From Alisma plantago-aquatica (lineage: Eukaryota > Streptophyta > Magnoliopsida > Alismatales > Alismataceae), in the NCBI GenBank assembly GCA_963693085.1, contig OY856409.1, positions 1,538,037,072 through 1,538,101,071 on the forward strand: a DNA stretch of 64,000 bases. Direction: 5' to 3'. The translations under genes were made by a program, and so were the position numbers. The notes under the pieces are model-generated. The model was not told the origin of the DNA. It searched no databases and was given only the letters and a program-made list of their open reading frames with translations. Below, one piece after another: positions 14,601 through 25,610 of this stretch; the stretch's first letter is position 1, and every line of letters begins with the position of its first letter.

Positions 14601-14999
14601 AAAGGCCAAGGCCCAAGAAAGCAAAGGGGAAAAAGAAGGAAAATAGGTGAAAAAGGCTAGAAAAGAGCTAAACTTGCAAAGGCCATATCTTTCACCTCGA
14701 TTATCAGATTTGGATGAAATCTTCACCATTGGATCAAAGATTTCCTCCTCTTGATCATCGAAAAGAGTTTAGATCAAGATAATGATGTTTAGTCCTATCA
14801 AAAATGTAAAACTTCATCCACGTATGGTAACTCAACATTGCATAATCGATTCCAAAATTGCAAACATCAATCATTTCTCAACTATTGAGCCATATATGAT
14901 TTCAAAACATCAAATTGAGGATGAGGGAAGTCATTGATTCAGATTGAGTGCATCATGAGTCAAGATAGTTGTAGGATAGAGAAAATCGATGTTGTTACA
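8682..14999 (-). repeat. Element Z 5' LTR (right copy), interrupted by solo LTR S
   Basis: It begins TGTCATGG and ends GTTGTTACA. It matches the left LTR in two parts, 8682-9382 and from 12398 onward, with the 3 kb insert S between them. Removing S and its duplicated target leaves about 3303 bases, equal to the left copy. Confidence 0.85.
9383..12392 (-). mobile_element. Solo LTR S
   Basis: This segment is absent from the left LTR of Z, so it is an insertion. It begins TGTAAGGA and ends GTTGCA (TG...CA), is 3010 bases long, and has no interior, primer-binding site or second LTR copy. The flanks GACAC and AATAC would be a 5-base target duplication differing by two transitions. The simplest reading is a solo LTR left after recombination between LTRs. 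A TATA-like stretch at about 11442-11452, read on the minus strand, lies about 940 bases from its start, a placement similar to element Y; the direction is therefore tentative. Confidence 0.6.
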
Positions 15000-15004
15000 A
15001 TAAT

Positions 15005-16990
15005 AATTAACAACACTTGTGTGTGAAGAAAATAGTAAAAGTTAATATTGCACATTGTGTCATGATGAGCTAAAGTTTATATTTACAAACATATGAAATG
15101 TGCATATTATTAAAATTACTTTATACATAGAAGTAAAACAAGAATATTGTGATGTGATTCTAATCACAATATTTTTATTGTAATTATACCACACAAAAAT
15201 ATTTTTAAAAGAACAACATCTTCACCATCAGCAATTCTTGAGGTTATTATGGTTAAAATATATATTATGGCTATTCACGAATTTGATTATTTCCTTATGT
15301 TATTTACTTGTTATATATTATACCATAAAAATTAACAACATTTTCTAATTGTTTCCGTATTTACACTTACAAGAAACTATTCACATGGAAGTGAATGGAA
15401 TTTAAGTTTCAAAATCTAAACTAGAATTCTCAAAAAATGAGTTCCACATAACTTATGACATACACCAAACCAATCAGAGTCTTAATAATTCATGTTGAAC
15501 TTATGAATATATAAGACAATGCATATATCAAAAGAAATATGCATATACTAATGCGTTTGAAAACACATACATATATACAAAACTCATAAAGAGATAATGG
15601 AGTAAATCATTATTTTTAAAATAAAGATACTTGAACAACATGTATATTAATAATATATACAAATATGTATACAATATTACTTAGCATGTTTTAGCAAGTA
15701 TATGTGTACTATGTGATTATAAAATGTTTTTTGTTGAAAGTTTTAATTCATTGATGAGAAAAAAGATTGAAATCACATCCACAAGATTTGCATAATTGTA
15801 CATGAGAGAGTTCTACAAGTTACAAGAAGTATTTAAAACACATAGATCAAAGTTGTTTAAAGGAGAAGAGGGCATTCTGAAACAAGGCTCTCCACTAAGA
15901 ACATGAAAGATGGATAAAAGAAACATCAAAAGGAGTAAAACAATGACTAGATGTTTGGCGGAGTAAGTCACACATCACCATTTTCCTCTAGGATCTACCC
16001 CAGAGTGTAGGTAGTTTCATATAGATCATCCTCATGTAGATTGTCATGATGCGAGTTATCATGTATAAATCCTTGATTGTGGGAGGTGTATTGTTATTTT
16101 TTAAAATTTTATTATTCATGTTAAATTACTTATACATAATTTCTCATTCTCTTTTTTGACCAATAATAAATGAAAGAATTGTCATCCCATATCCTCTAAT
16201 TGAAAGGAGATCTATCGTTTATTACAATTCACCTTAGTTACCTAACTCCTCTACCCTTATTCACCTCTCCTCCTATCGTTTCTCTAGGATTCATTACTCC
16301 TTCTCAAAGGAGGAGTACACCGTACCTTGCTATAGATCATGTCACGTCTTTAACAAACTTACTCCATATCGCGTACCTCTATCTATATATACATGTTAAG
16401 ATAGATGAAGTGAGGTGCATCCATTCCCCTCAGAGAAAATATTAGCAAATTCATTCTCCTTGATATCTCATCTCTTCATGGACAAATCCAAAGAGAACCA
16501 TTCAACTTCTCACAATATGTGATAGTTTTATTTTGTGTTACAAGAAGAGTTAATCACGACATAATATATGACTGTCGAAATGGTTGTATAGTGGGTTGTG
16601 TTTTTAATCCCCCAAAAAAGACCCAATTTCACATATTCTCCTATAAAAATATATAATATAGTATATGCCATAATATTCCCATTTAAATAATGAAAATGAT
16701 GTATAGGAGAGGCTTCCCTAAATGATATCAAGGACACAACTATTTTTATTATTGTTGCAGTTGTTTTAACAACTAATTCCAAATGAAAAAAATTGTTGAT
16801 GTTTAGCCCCACATTTTTAGCTCTTTAATTCCCTATTAATTTTATGTAGCTCCTCAAACTTGCAACAATTAAGAGAGTAGAAGTGTAAGCCCATGACCTA
16901 TTTTTTATCGCTCATTCTTTCTTAGCATTATTAGATCCTTTAAATCTTAATAAAACCTTGTGATGTGATTTGATATAATATGACATGCTT
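15005..16990. other. Unassigned flanking DNA
   Basis: AT-rich, with no gene, RNA gene or element I can identify. It resumes the flank interrupted by Z (right target-duplication copy at 15000-15004). Confidence 0.5.
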
Positions 16991-18370
16991 ATTCTTTAAG
17001 TTTGGTCCAATTTGAATGTTGTTTGAGCTAGTTTTGCATATATGTGCTTGTTTTGGACCTAATTGTAATTTACCTATATTTAGGATTTTTTCTTGCAATT
17101 GTCACATGCTTTTTGTGCCTCAGATGTTTTAAAATCATGTTGGAGAGAGTGGTGTATTAAGGAACCTTTTTATACCTTGGTTTGATGTGGTGACCTTTCA
17201 TGTTGAGTTTAGGGTTTGCTTGGATGCCTTGAGTGGGTGGTTGACCTTGTGATGTGTTTGACCAATGAGCTTATGTTTTGTCAGTCACCAAGAATCTTGT
17301 GATTCATGATTCTTAGTGGTCAATTTTGTGTTGTACTGTACCCTTAGTCTTCGCATTGGATGAGGCTTGGTACCCCTCTAGTTCGCCAAGAAATCATTGG
17401 GATAGTTTCAAGCAACTGATTGAGATTTTGCTCTTGTAGGTCACTGAGAATCTTCAACAACCGTTTGGTCTCCTAATTCTTCAGCGGTTGATGGTTTTTC
17501 TTGGACCAAGTTGGTTGTTTGTTTTTCTTGTTTTATCACCCTAGTTGCATGTGTGAGTTTGGTGCTTGCATGGACAAGTTTTGGTGGACACATGGCATAT
17601 GTGTTTGCATGACACCTAACTTCCCTTCTCTCTCTCAAATACTTGGTTATATAAACCTCCCTACTTGCATGCAACTAAATCCTTTACACTTAACTTTCAT
17701 GCACATAAGCTACCCTGAGAACATAGTTACAAGTTGAAGGTAGTTTATTTGATCTAGGGTTTATGCTTTCATGGTGATCTTGAGTAGAGACCTTTTCTTG
17801 GAGGAACCCAAATGTTGGTGCACGAATTTTGTTTGGTGATGGAGGTTTTGGCTCTTGCATGATTATGGAAACATCAATTTTCTCTCTCAAGAACCATGGT
17901 TTTGTTTTCTCACATGACGGTTGTTATTTAAAGTTTAGAGTTAATCTTCACTGTGTGATTTGCACCTTGTTTGCTTTTTGGTTTCATGGTGATGACTAAC
18001 CTATTTGGCTTCTATGTGGTTGCCAAGTTCTTCTCTTTTTTCATGTAGGCGATAAGAATGTTGATATTGAGTGGTCTATTAGTTTTACACCTCGTTGAGG
18101 TCTCTATCTTTACTAGTGTGATGGTCTCTTCGGATGGTGATTTCTCTTTAGTCAATGATGATATCATATTCCATTGGTTGCCAAAATTGGATCTATATGT
18201 GGTCGTTGATTTTGTTGGACCTTAGTGGTCATTCAGGGTGGTTAACCTAGTTCAGGAGTCGCTGAAGGTGGTCTATCTCAACTGCTACAACCTTGATTTT
18301 GATTGTATTGTTATGCAATTATTTAATGAGAAAGGTCTTGCTTGACAATTTTGTACATTGTTGTACAACT
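16991..18370. other. Unassigned segment, possibly part of an older repeat
   Basis: This T/G-rich stretch has no frame over 78 codons. At about 17645-17665 there is a promoter-like TATA (GGTTATATAAACCTCCC) preceded by a CT run. It could be a fragment of an older LTR or a decayed gene; nothing here decides. Element A inserted at its right edge, after CAACT (18366-18370). Confidence 0.35.
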
Positions 18371-18671
18371 TGTTGGTAGGGTATGCCCAAAGAGCCAATC
18401 ATATGATGATTGACATGGCATAATTACCTAAAAGGGTTTGATTAATAATAATAATAACATACATAAAGGCAAACTTCCAATTCATCTGTTTCACTCAGGT
18501 GTGAGATAATGAGGATACAGAGTGAATGTCTAGAGAATTATATTACTCAATGACGTATGTTTTCAAGTTACTAACGTTGTGGATGAGATCATACAGATGT
18601 TAAGAGTATATATACATATTCTCATTATGTCCCTGATCAGTTGTTATTGTGGAAGGTTAATAGACAACAAT
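18371..18671 (+). repeat. Element A 5' LTR, first part
   Basis: The first 301 bases of the 5' LTR match 42498-42795 of the 3' LTR, including the GCCAATCATATGATGATTG inverted repeat near the start. It stops at the target duplication ACAAT (18667-18671), where B inserted, and resumes at 27861. Confidence 0.9.
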
Positions 18672-19860
18672 TGTTGGTATGTATGCCCTGAGAGCCAATC
18701 ATGGGATGATTGGTGGGATACATTAAGATTGATTTGATAAACATCAAAGGCAAGCTTCCAATTCTTTCTGGTTCAGTCATATGAGATAGTGATAGAATAG
18801 ATTGAATGTCTAGAGAATGACAATACTCAATGACGTATGCCTTCAGGTTCATGACCTGAACGATGAGATCATACAGATGCTAAGAGTTTGTACATTCTTG
18901 TTATGTCCCTAGTCGGATGTCATTGTGGAAGGTAGATAGACAACAATGACACACAAGAATAGATTGTGGTGTTGGTTGATGACAACATCTCATTAGTCAT
19001 GATATAGAGATATCAAACCAAACACATAGGTACTTGTTAGAGAACAAGTGTACCGGACATACCCACCGTGAGTTTGACACATGGAACCATGAGATGGTAG
19101 TCACAGTCAGTACTCACAGTGATGGTGGTGAGTGTGATTCTTTGACCTGAAATCACTACACTCAACACATGTCGTTGGGCACACTTTGACATCATCAAAC
19201 GCAGTCCTGAAACATGGGTTGTTATAAAGGTGATGATTGTGTGGCTTTGACACATGGGGCTTTTGAGGGGTGAGTGATAGATATGGGATTTGTCCCTCCT
19301 GAGGGAGTTTGATATCCAAGGCCACTTGATAAGTAGGATTGAGATAGGCGTGCACACACATGTGTGAATCAGTATGTGATATTGATGTCATACATATCTC
19401 GTTCAATCTGCTCTGAGATCAAGAAAGTGAATGAACGTTGACAGGATGACTGTTCCATGCCTCGAGTTCATTTAGGATATCAGTGACAAAGGAGTTATAC
19501 ATTCACTGTAACACCATTCACGGATTGTAGGATTGAAAGTTGTTCTCCAACTTTCTACTTTCACTTGGGTAGCACTGATGTGTGACCAGGCACCGCTCTT
19601 TTCTTGTGAAGTCATAAGTGTTATGGACTTTCACTACCAACGTGAAATGGACCTGTAGGGTCACACACATAGGATTTAACCTGGAAGAGGATTTTTGTCC
19701 ACAAGCAATGTTTAGATTGATTACTAAAGGAGTTTAGTAGTTCAATTAAACACTCAATTAATTGATAGCTCAATATCATAATGTTCAAGGTGTTGGACAT
19801 ATTGATTGGAGTATCAGATTGATTGAAATCACAATTGACTGATTCTGCACAACCTGTACT

Positions 19861-20256
19861 CCCAACCGATTGGTTCAAGTGTTGAACCGTTCAGCTGAGG
19901 TTGCTGAACCGATCGGCTCAAGTGTTGAACCGATCGGCTCAAGTCCAGGGTGAACCGATTTCTTCAAGTGTTGAAACGATCGATTCAACTGGTGCAACCA
20001 AGCAAGTTGGGAAAGTAGGATCGTTGAGAATTTTCCTTTCATTTCAAATTGCCCAATTTGATTGGGAATAAGATTGGTATTCGATACCAATTAGAAACAA
20101 AAAGAAGGAAAGTCAATTGGGAACCGACCAGGACGACCAACCGACCGGTTCACTTGTGAACCGACCGGTTGTGGAGTCCCAACCGACCGTTTCATTAGTG
20201 AACCAATCGGTTCAGGTCCCCAACCGACCGGTTCACTTGTGAACCGATCGGTTCCG
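19861..20256 (+). repeat. Array of GAACCGATCGGTT-type palindromes in B's U3
   Basis: At least ten degenerate copies of AACCGATCGGTT or AACCGACCGGTT occur, often paired as GGTTCACTTGTGAACC so that two palindromes face each other. They end about 100 bases before the TATA box. The same array is in the 3' LTR (26801-27200). The placement fits an enhancer-like or protein-binding array (inference). Confidence 0.75.
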
Positions 20257-20355
20257 GTTGCGAGTTGGTTGCTTTTGTGGAAAATCTCGAACCCTTCTAC
20301 TCCTGCTTTCAGTTCCGCATTGCCCGAAATGGAGAACCATGTCCCATGACCCTCC

Positions 20356-20365
20356 TATATATATA
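20356..20365 (+). promoter_or_regulatory. TATA box of element B 5' LTR
   Basis: CCTATATATATAGGGG matches the plant LTR core promoter pattern. A corresponding but shortened TATATAGGGG is at about 27298 in the 3' LTR, and TATAAATA GGGG occurs at the same place in element A. Confidence 0.65.
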
Positions 20366-20919
20366 GGGGTATTGGGGGCTTCTCCTGGTACAACTCAGCG
20401 CAATCAGTTGCTCTGCAAAGTTGTCGTTCTCTCTGGTTTTGGTAACTGAGAGAGAGCCTGAGCAAGTGCTTCCCGCAAAGGGAGGTGCAGCAAGGGAGGG
20501 ACAACTGTAGTTGCAACTAAAGGCAGGAGAGCGTGTTGGCGACTAGTACATCAACAGGAGGGTGTGACTCCTTCCACTTCCTTGTGGGAGAAGGAGTGTG
20601 GAGTTCCAGGTGGTCCGTGCGGACTACCTCAGAGGCGGGAGGTGTCTACCGCTCAGGAGGACAACTGTCATCCGACAGTCCGGTGAGATCAGGAGTCGTC
20701 AGTCCCGGTGCGACCAGGAGTTGCACAGACACCGTCGAAGATCGGATTTGAAGACCGCGCAAGGCGCAAGGTATTGTCGCCGAGCAAGCCTCCGGACAAG
20801 GTATGATTCCACAAACCATCCTTTCCTATTATATAGACGTTGACGCGTTTCCTTGTCTGGGTTTGGGGGAGAAAATTTTTGTTACCGCTGCCTTCTCTAC
20901 CTCCCCTAAAACCCATCAG

Positions 20920-20931
20920 TGGTATTAGAGC
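20920..20931 (+). other. Element B primer-binding site
   Basis: TGGTATTAGAGC starts two bases after the LTR end. It differs by one base from TGGTATCAGAGC, the complement of the plant initiator-methionine tRNA 3' end used by copia elements. Confidence 0.9.
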
Positions 20932-22366
20932 CACGTCAACTGTTCTATATTTTAGGAATATCAATATGATCTATTTTGGTTTGTTGCCTTTATTTATTGC
21001 ATACGATGTGAATAAAATTGGCTTTATGCATTTCCAATCCTAAATCCACAAATCCCAAATTACATATATGATATGCATTATTAATGCACTCGATACGCGT
21101 CGCCCTTAAACGAGTTTTTGTGGTGGATGTATAGCATGATTATGGCCAATAAACCCTATCTGTGATTGGTTGTGTGTGGTTGCTTGCATCTTGGGTTGCG
21201 CACCGATCTTCCCTATCTCCTATTCCTGATGTAACATGAAATAATCCGAGATTCTTTCCTACCTTTTCTCCCCCCCCCCCGAATGTAACTCGGGGTTTCC
21301 CTTTTAAGCAATGTAATATTAGGATAGTTTTGTTTTCCTGTTATGTCAAAGAACGGAGGACATCAAGACGACAGCTAAGACGATCAGTTCAAGGAGTGAA
21401 CCGATCGGTTGACGTTCCAGACGATCAGTTCAAGGAGTGAACCGATCGGTTGATGACCGGTTGGAGGAGCGAGACGAGCGGGTGGCGGCCAAGAAGAGAT
21501 GCACGACGACCAGGCAAACTGATCGGTTGGAGGAGCCAACCGATCGGCTGGTGGCACCAGACGACCGACTAGAGAGAGCAGATCATTCATACGATGAGTT
21601 GATCAACTTGGAAGGCAAAGGCACAGAAGTTCATCTTGTAAAGGTTGCATGTGATGTAGACCTAGATGACCGTGATTCCTCTTGGCTCGAGGAATCATAT
21701 TAAGATGGTCATAATCATCGCTTTTTATCGTTTGTGCATGTTTTCTGTGGGATATAGCATGTATATGATACGTACTATGTATTGTGGTGATTGGATATGT
21801 ATATGTATATAAAACCAAATCCCTCATTAAATATTAAGTTTTATATGCCTTCCAAATGCGACACACGTGAAAAGCTTGATCGACCAAGTGTGGGCACGCC
21901 CAAGCGTGGTGCACTCTCTATCTCATGGAAGCGTGAAGGATGAATGTGTGGGTCTGCCCAAGCAGGGTGCATATTCATCGTGTTTGCTTTGGGTCAGACT
22001 TAACAAGGTGACCTAGATAGGATCTAGCACCTTGAGGCATGGAGATGATCATTGCAAGGAGTTGCATATGACATCTTATCAAGAGTTGCATATGATGCAA
22101 TTGGCAAGATTTGCCTACCTGAGAGATCTATGTTGTGGGTGACAGCCCAAGCTGGTCCATGACTTAGAGGATTTCAGGATCTTGCCCACTAGAAGGTTGT
22201 ACGCTGCAATCTTCTGAATTGATGGTGAGGGCTATCAATTTGAACTAAAATAGTGGGAGCGATAATTAATTAAAGGCCTAATTATATCGTCAATTTTCCA
22301 AATCAATCAAATAAGTCAAAAATGAGTTTTTGGACTAAAATTGCATATTTTCCTTTTGTAGTAAAA
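20932..22366 (+). other. Element B untranslated leader
   Basis: No gene is present. It contains a run of 13 C at about 21270 and, at 21378-21565, more copies of the AACCGATCGGTT palindrome found in the LTR, including two near-identical repeats of the GATCAGTTCAAGGAGTGAACC type. The leader of element A has the same general layout but different motif sequences. Confidence 0.7.
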
Positions 22367-23221
22367 ATGGCAACCAACAACAATAACTTTTCTTTGCGAT
22401 CAGTCCTTGACAAGGACAAGCTAAATGGGACAAACTTCCACGACTGGTATCGGACATTGAGAATTGTTCTCACTCAAGAGCGTAAGCTCTATGTCTTGGA
22501 TACTCTAATTCCAGAGGAACCCGCTCCTAATGCACCAAGGGTAGAAAGCGATGCTTACAAGAAGCATTTTGATGATGCCATTGATCCAAAGTGCTTTATG
22601 TTATGTTCAATGAACCATGAGTTGCAGAGACAGCATGAGAACATGGGTGTCATTGAGATGATTCAGCATCTCAGGAACATGTATGAAGATCAGGCACGGC
22701 AACAAAGATACAATGTTTCTAGGGCGTTGTTCAAGTGCGTCATGACAGAAGGAGATCCAGTTGGTCCTCACACACTCAAGATGATTGGGTATGTGGAGAA
22801 CCTATAGAGACTGGGATTTCCATTGAGCCAAGAGTTGGCTACTGACGTGATACTGCAATCGTTTCCAGAATCCTACAGTCAATTTGTGATGAACTACAAC
22901 ATGAACAACTTTGATAGGCCACTGTCAGAGTTGTTGGGCATGTTGAGGACAACCGAGATACAAATGAAGAAAGACAAGCCTAAGGATGTGATGGTGATCA
23001 CAAGCAAGAAAGGCAAGTCCAAGCACAAGGGCAAGGACAAAGCTAATAAAGGTTCTGATGCTAGCTAGGAGTCCAAGCCGTCTTCAGCTCTCAAGGCCAA
23101 GGGAGGCGTGACCAAGAAAGGAAATTGCCACCATTGTTAAAAACTAGGACATTGGAAAAGGAATTGTCCTCTCTATCTGGAAGAACAAAAGAAGAAGGAG
23201 ACAACTGAAGTCTCAACTTAA
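22367..23221 (+). pseudogene. Copia gag (UBN2-type nucleocapsid) with stops, element B
   Basis: The product would be the capsid/nucleocapsid protein of a Ty1/copia particle. The start at 22367 gives MATNNNNFSLRSVL..., and the preceding in-frame ATG at 22322 is less likely. The text LNGTNFHDWYRTLRIVLTQE is the usual N-terminal copia gag signature, and FPESYSQFVMNYNM is typical of the UBN2 region. The frame is continuous apart from stops at 22805 (TAG where Q is expected), 23066 (TAG) and 23138 (TAA), ending at 23219. The C-terminal zinc knuckle CX2CX4HX4C (CHHC, then GHWKRNC) is intact except that the 23138 stop falls right after its second Cys. Three single-codon stops in otherwise good coding sequence mean recent inactivation. 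Confidence 0.88.
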
Positions 23222-24290
23222 AGGTGTCATGAAAGTAAACTTGTAACACTTTTTGAGGTATATGATACCAAGATGTAATGTGTAAAGCACTCATAATTGG
23301 GGAAGTGTTGCCGCCATAGATAGGAGTAATTTAGTTTATTTTCAGCCTATAAGGCATGTAATACAGTTATGAACTGCTATTTCATTATTGCCAATAGATA
23401 GAAACACTTTATTTTTCATATTGTACGACAATGATAGCAATTAATAAAGTTGATGTTTCAATCTTAAAGATATGATCTTTGTGGCAATGCCTTGTTTATC
23501 TTGTGGTATTTGATATGCATAAGATAAAATGATACCTAAAAGTTATAGATAACTCAAACAATCTAATTAGCATTGATCATGAGAAATTCATTTCTAGTTT
23601 CCATGTGATGGATAAATCTAGACTCTTTTGGTTAGAGAACCGGTAAGAGACATGAATATCTTGGACATGATTAATCATTCTTCACTAATGTAGTGGGAGA
23701 GTGATTATCCTATTAGGTATAATACATGTGATGTATTTACATACCTATTGGAACAAATGCTAATACTTCAAATGGTGTTTAGAGAAATATCAGTATGAAT
23801 ATCTTGAAGTATTCAAGATTATCATAGATGAAGTAGAAATTTGGTAAAGTATTAATTCTTGATAAGATCAATAAATGAAATACTTGGACCAAATGTTTGA
23901 GATCCTTATGAGTGATTGTGATAGTGTATCATAGTGAACTCATGATTAAGGCATGGTGATGTCTAAATCAAGAAGGAATCATACTCTAAAGAGTTAGAGA
24001 ATGATTATCGAATAATTGAATTCTTCTTAATAAAAGAATACCCCACACTAATAAAGGACATTAAGAATCACAAGGAGTTGTGAGTTCTTATATCCTTAAC
24101 AGATACACCTCAAATATCTATGAGATGAGTTGGTCATGTGATGAGTCAACTATCTAGATGAATATGAGGAACCGAATTTTGAGTTATGGTTTATGACCAT
24201 TACATCCTAAATGAAATCCATGTAAACCATAAGGTATGACCTTGATGGTAGCACTCATTGGATGAAATCCATAAGTACAAATGAGTCTTA
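23222..24290 (+). other. Non-coding middle of element B (replaces protease/integrase)
   Basis: Between gag and the RT remnant there is about 1 kb without protease or integrase motifs. It aligns loosely with 39790-41200 of element A (shared stretches around CCAATAGATAGAAACA, GTAGTGGGAG and AATATCTTGAAGTATTCA), so it is an inherited part of this lineage rather than random decay in one copy. Confidence 0.65.
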
Positions 24291-25360
24291 TGTGTTAAGA
24301 CACATGGATAACATTTTGAGAAGGATGATGCTTGTTGATTGCAACTTAATGACTAAGGCATTTGGCATATGGATACTAAAACCGCATTCCTATGAGGAAT
24401 AAAACAAGGATGTGTACGTGACACAACCTATAAGGTTTATGAATCCACTAATGCAAATCAAGTCTATAAGTTACAATGGACTAATCAATGTGATTGATTG
24501 AGCACAAGCAACTCAGAATTGGATCTTTACTTTGATGATATAGTCAAAGGGTTTGACTGATATGTCAAAGATAAAGAAGGGATCTGTGATTTAGTGGGAG
24601 CGTGTTCACATTTCACATGTTGATGTGAAATGGAAATGTTCTAAAATGGAAATCCAAAAGTGGAAATTATCTTTAAGGACGATAGAGATGTTTCCTATGT
24701 GATAGGAATAGAGATCTATAGAGATAGTTCTCGAAAAACTCTTGACCTGAAAAGAGAAAGCGTACATTGGAAATCTGTACTGAAGGGTTCAGTATGCACG
24801 GATTCAGTGGGAGAAAACTTGTCCATGTTACATGGAGTTAGTATCCCAATGCCAAGTGTCCAATTCTTATGAAGAATGGGAACACTAAGAATAGATATGG
24901 ATCTATCATGTATGTAATCATCCAATAATCTTTCATGTATTGACATGGCAAGAATAAAATGCATTCATCATATTGTATGTATGCCATGACAATATGATGT
25001 GCTCATCCTGATAACTCGTATGTGAGAAATGACGAGTGGATGTCTGTCTGATTCCAGTAAGGGTTACTGGAGTACCATGAGAACCTAATAAGTACTTATG
25101 AAGTACTAGTTCTATGGTGATAAGGAAGAGTTCTATGTAAAGAGTTACATTGATGCGAACTTCCAAAAGGACAGAAAATTAATCGCAAACTATATATAGG
25201 ATATATAAAAGTGAAAGTTTGTTGATAATTGGAAATGTTCCAATAAAACCATTTAAAAGGAAATGCCGAGTATCCGTGTGTTAGAGAACAGTAGTGGATA
25301 CTATATGGATCTGGAAGTTCATAAGATGAACTTATAGATATTCCGCTCACTGATGACAAG
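24291..25360 (+). pseudogene. Copia reverse transcriptase/RNase H remnants, element B
   Basis: Fragments in shifting frames match the copia polyprotein in order: MDTKTAFL (24369-24392), the reverse transcriptase MDVKTAFLNG region; ELDLYFDDIVKGFD (24515-24556); SYVIGIEIYRDSSRK (24690-24735), the connection region; and EEFYVKSYIDANFQKD (25125-25172), the RNase H DAS/NF region. The catalytic YVDD box is not recognisable, and stops and frameshifts are frequent. Not functional. Confidence 0.8.
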
Positions 25361-25599
25361 TCTGGAATCCTTGATCATGCAATGTGGCTAAAGGTTAGCA
25401 AATGGAATACTAGATCGCATATTACGACAACTCCATCTCATACGTGTGACGTACAAGGAAGAGATGCGAGACATGCAATTTATACTGACTTTGGCAAGGT
25501 GTTGCCATTACTCACTATGTTGGAACTAGAGCACAGTAACATGTGGGACATGTTTGAAAATCACTATGAATATGATTCAAGGTGATTGGCTCGAAGTGC

Positions 25600-25608
25600 A
25601 AGTGGGAG
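25600..25608 (+). other. Element B polypurine tract
   Basis: AAGTGGGAG lies two bases before the 3' LTR start at 25611, the usual position of the plus-strand primer. Confidence 0.8.
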
Positions 25609-25610
25609 TC

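Larger units (their letters stand above)
3189..14999 (-). mobile_element. Element Z: long-LTR, probably Ty3/gypsy, non-autonomous
   Basis: Two LTRs of about 3.3 kb bound a 2.2 kb interior. The 5-base target duplication ATAAT is present at 3184-3188 and 15000-15004. A primer-binding site complement (GCTCTCATACCA) abuts the right LTR and a polypurine tract (AAGGTGGGGTGGA on the minus strand) abuts the left LTR, so the element reads right to left. The only protein trace is a gypsy-like polyprotein tail beside the polypurine tract. By eye the LTRs are about 90% identical, suggesting an older insertion than B or Y. A 3.0 kb solo LTR lies inside the right LTR. The large-LTR, little-coding layout fits a LARD-type derivative mobilised by an autonomous relative (inference). 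Confidence 0.88.
18672..20918 (+). repeat. Element B 5' LTR
   Basis: It runs from TGTTGGTATG to CCCATCA. A palindrome-rich block (19861-20256) precedes a TATA at 20356, giving a U3 of about 1.7 kb and an R-U5 of about 0.55 kb. The R-U5 part contains short frames (for example from 20533) that recur in the other LTR only through duplication. Confidence 0.93.

Noticed and set aside
20533..20751. 72-codon frame conserved at 27471-27689
   Set aside because: The two copies are the LTR pair of B; identity reflects LTR duplication, not selection. It lies in R-U5.
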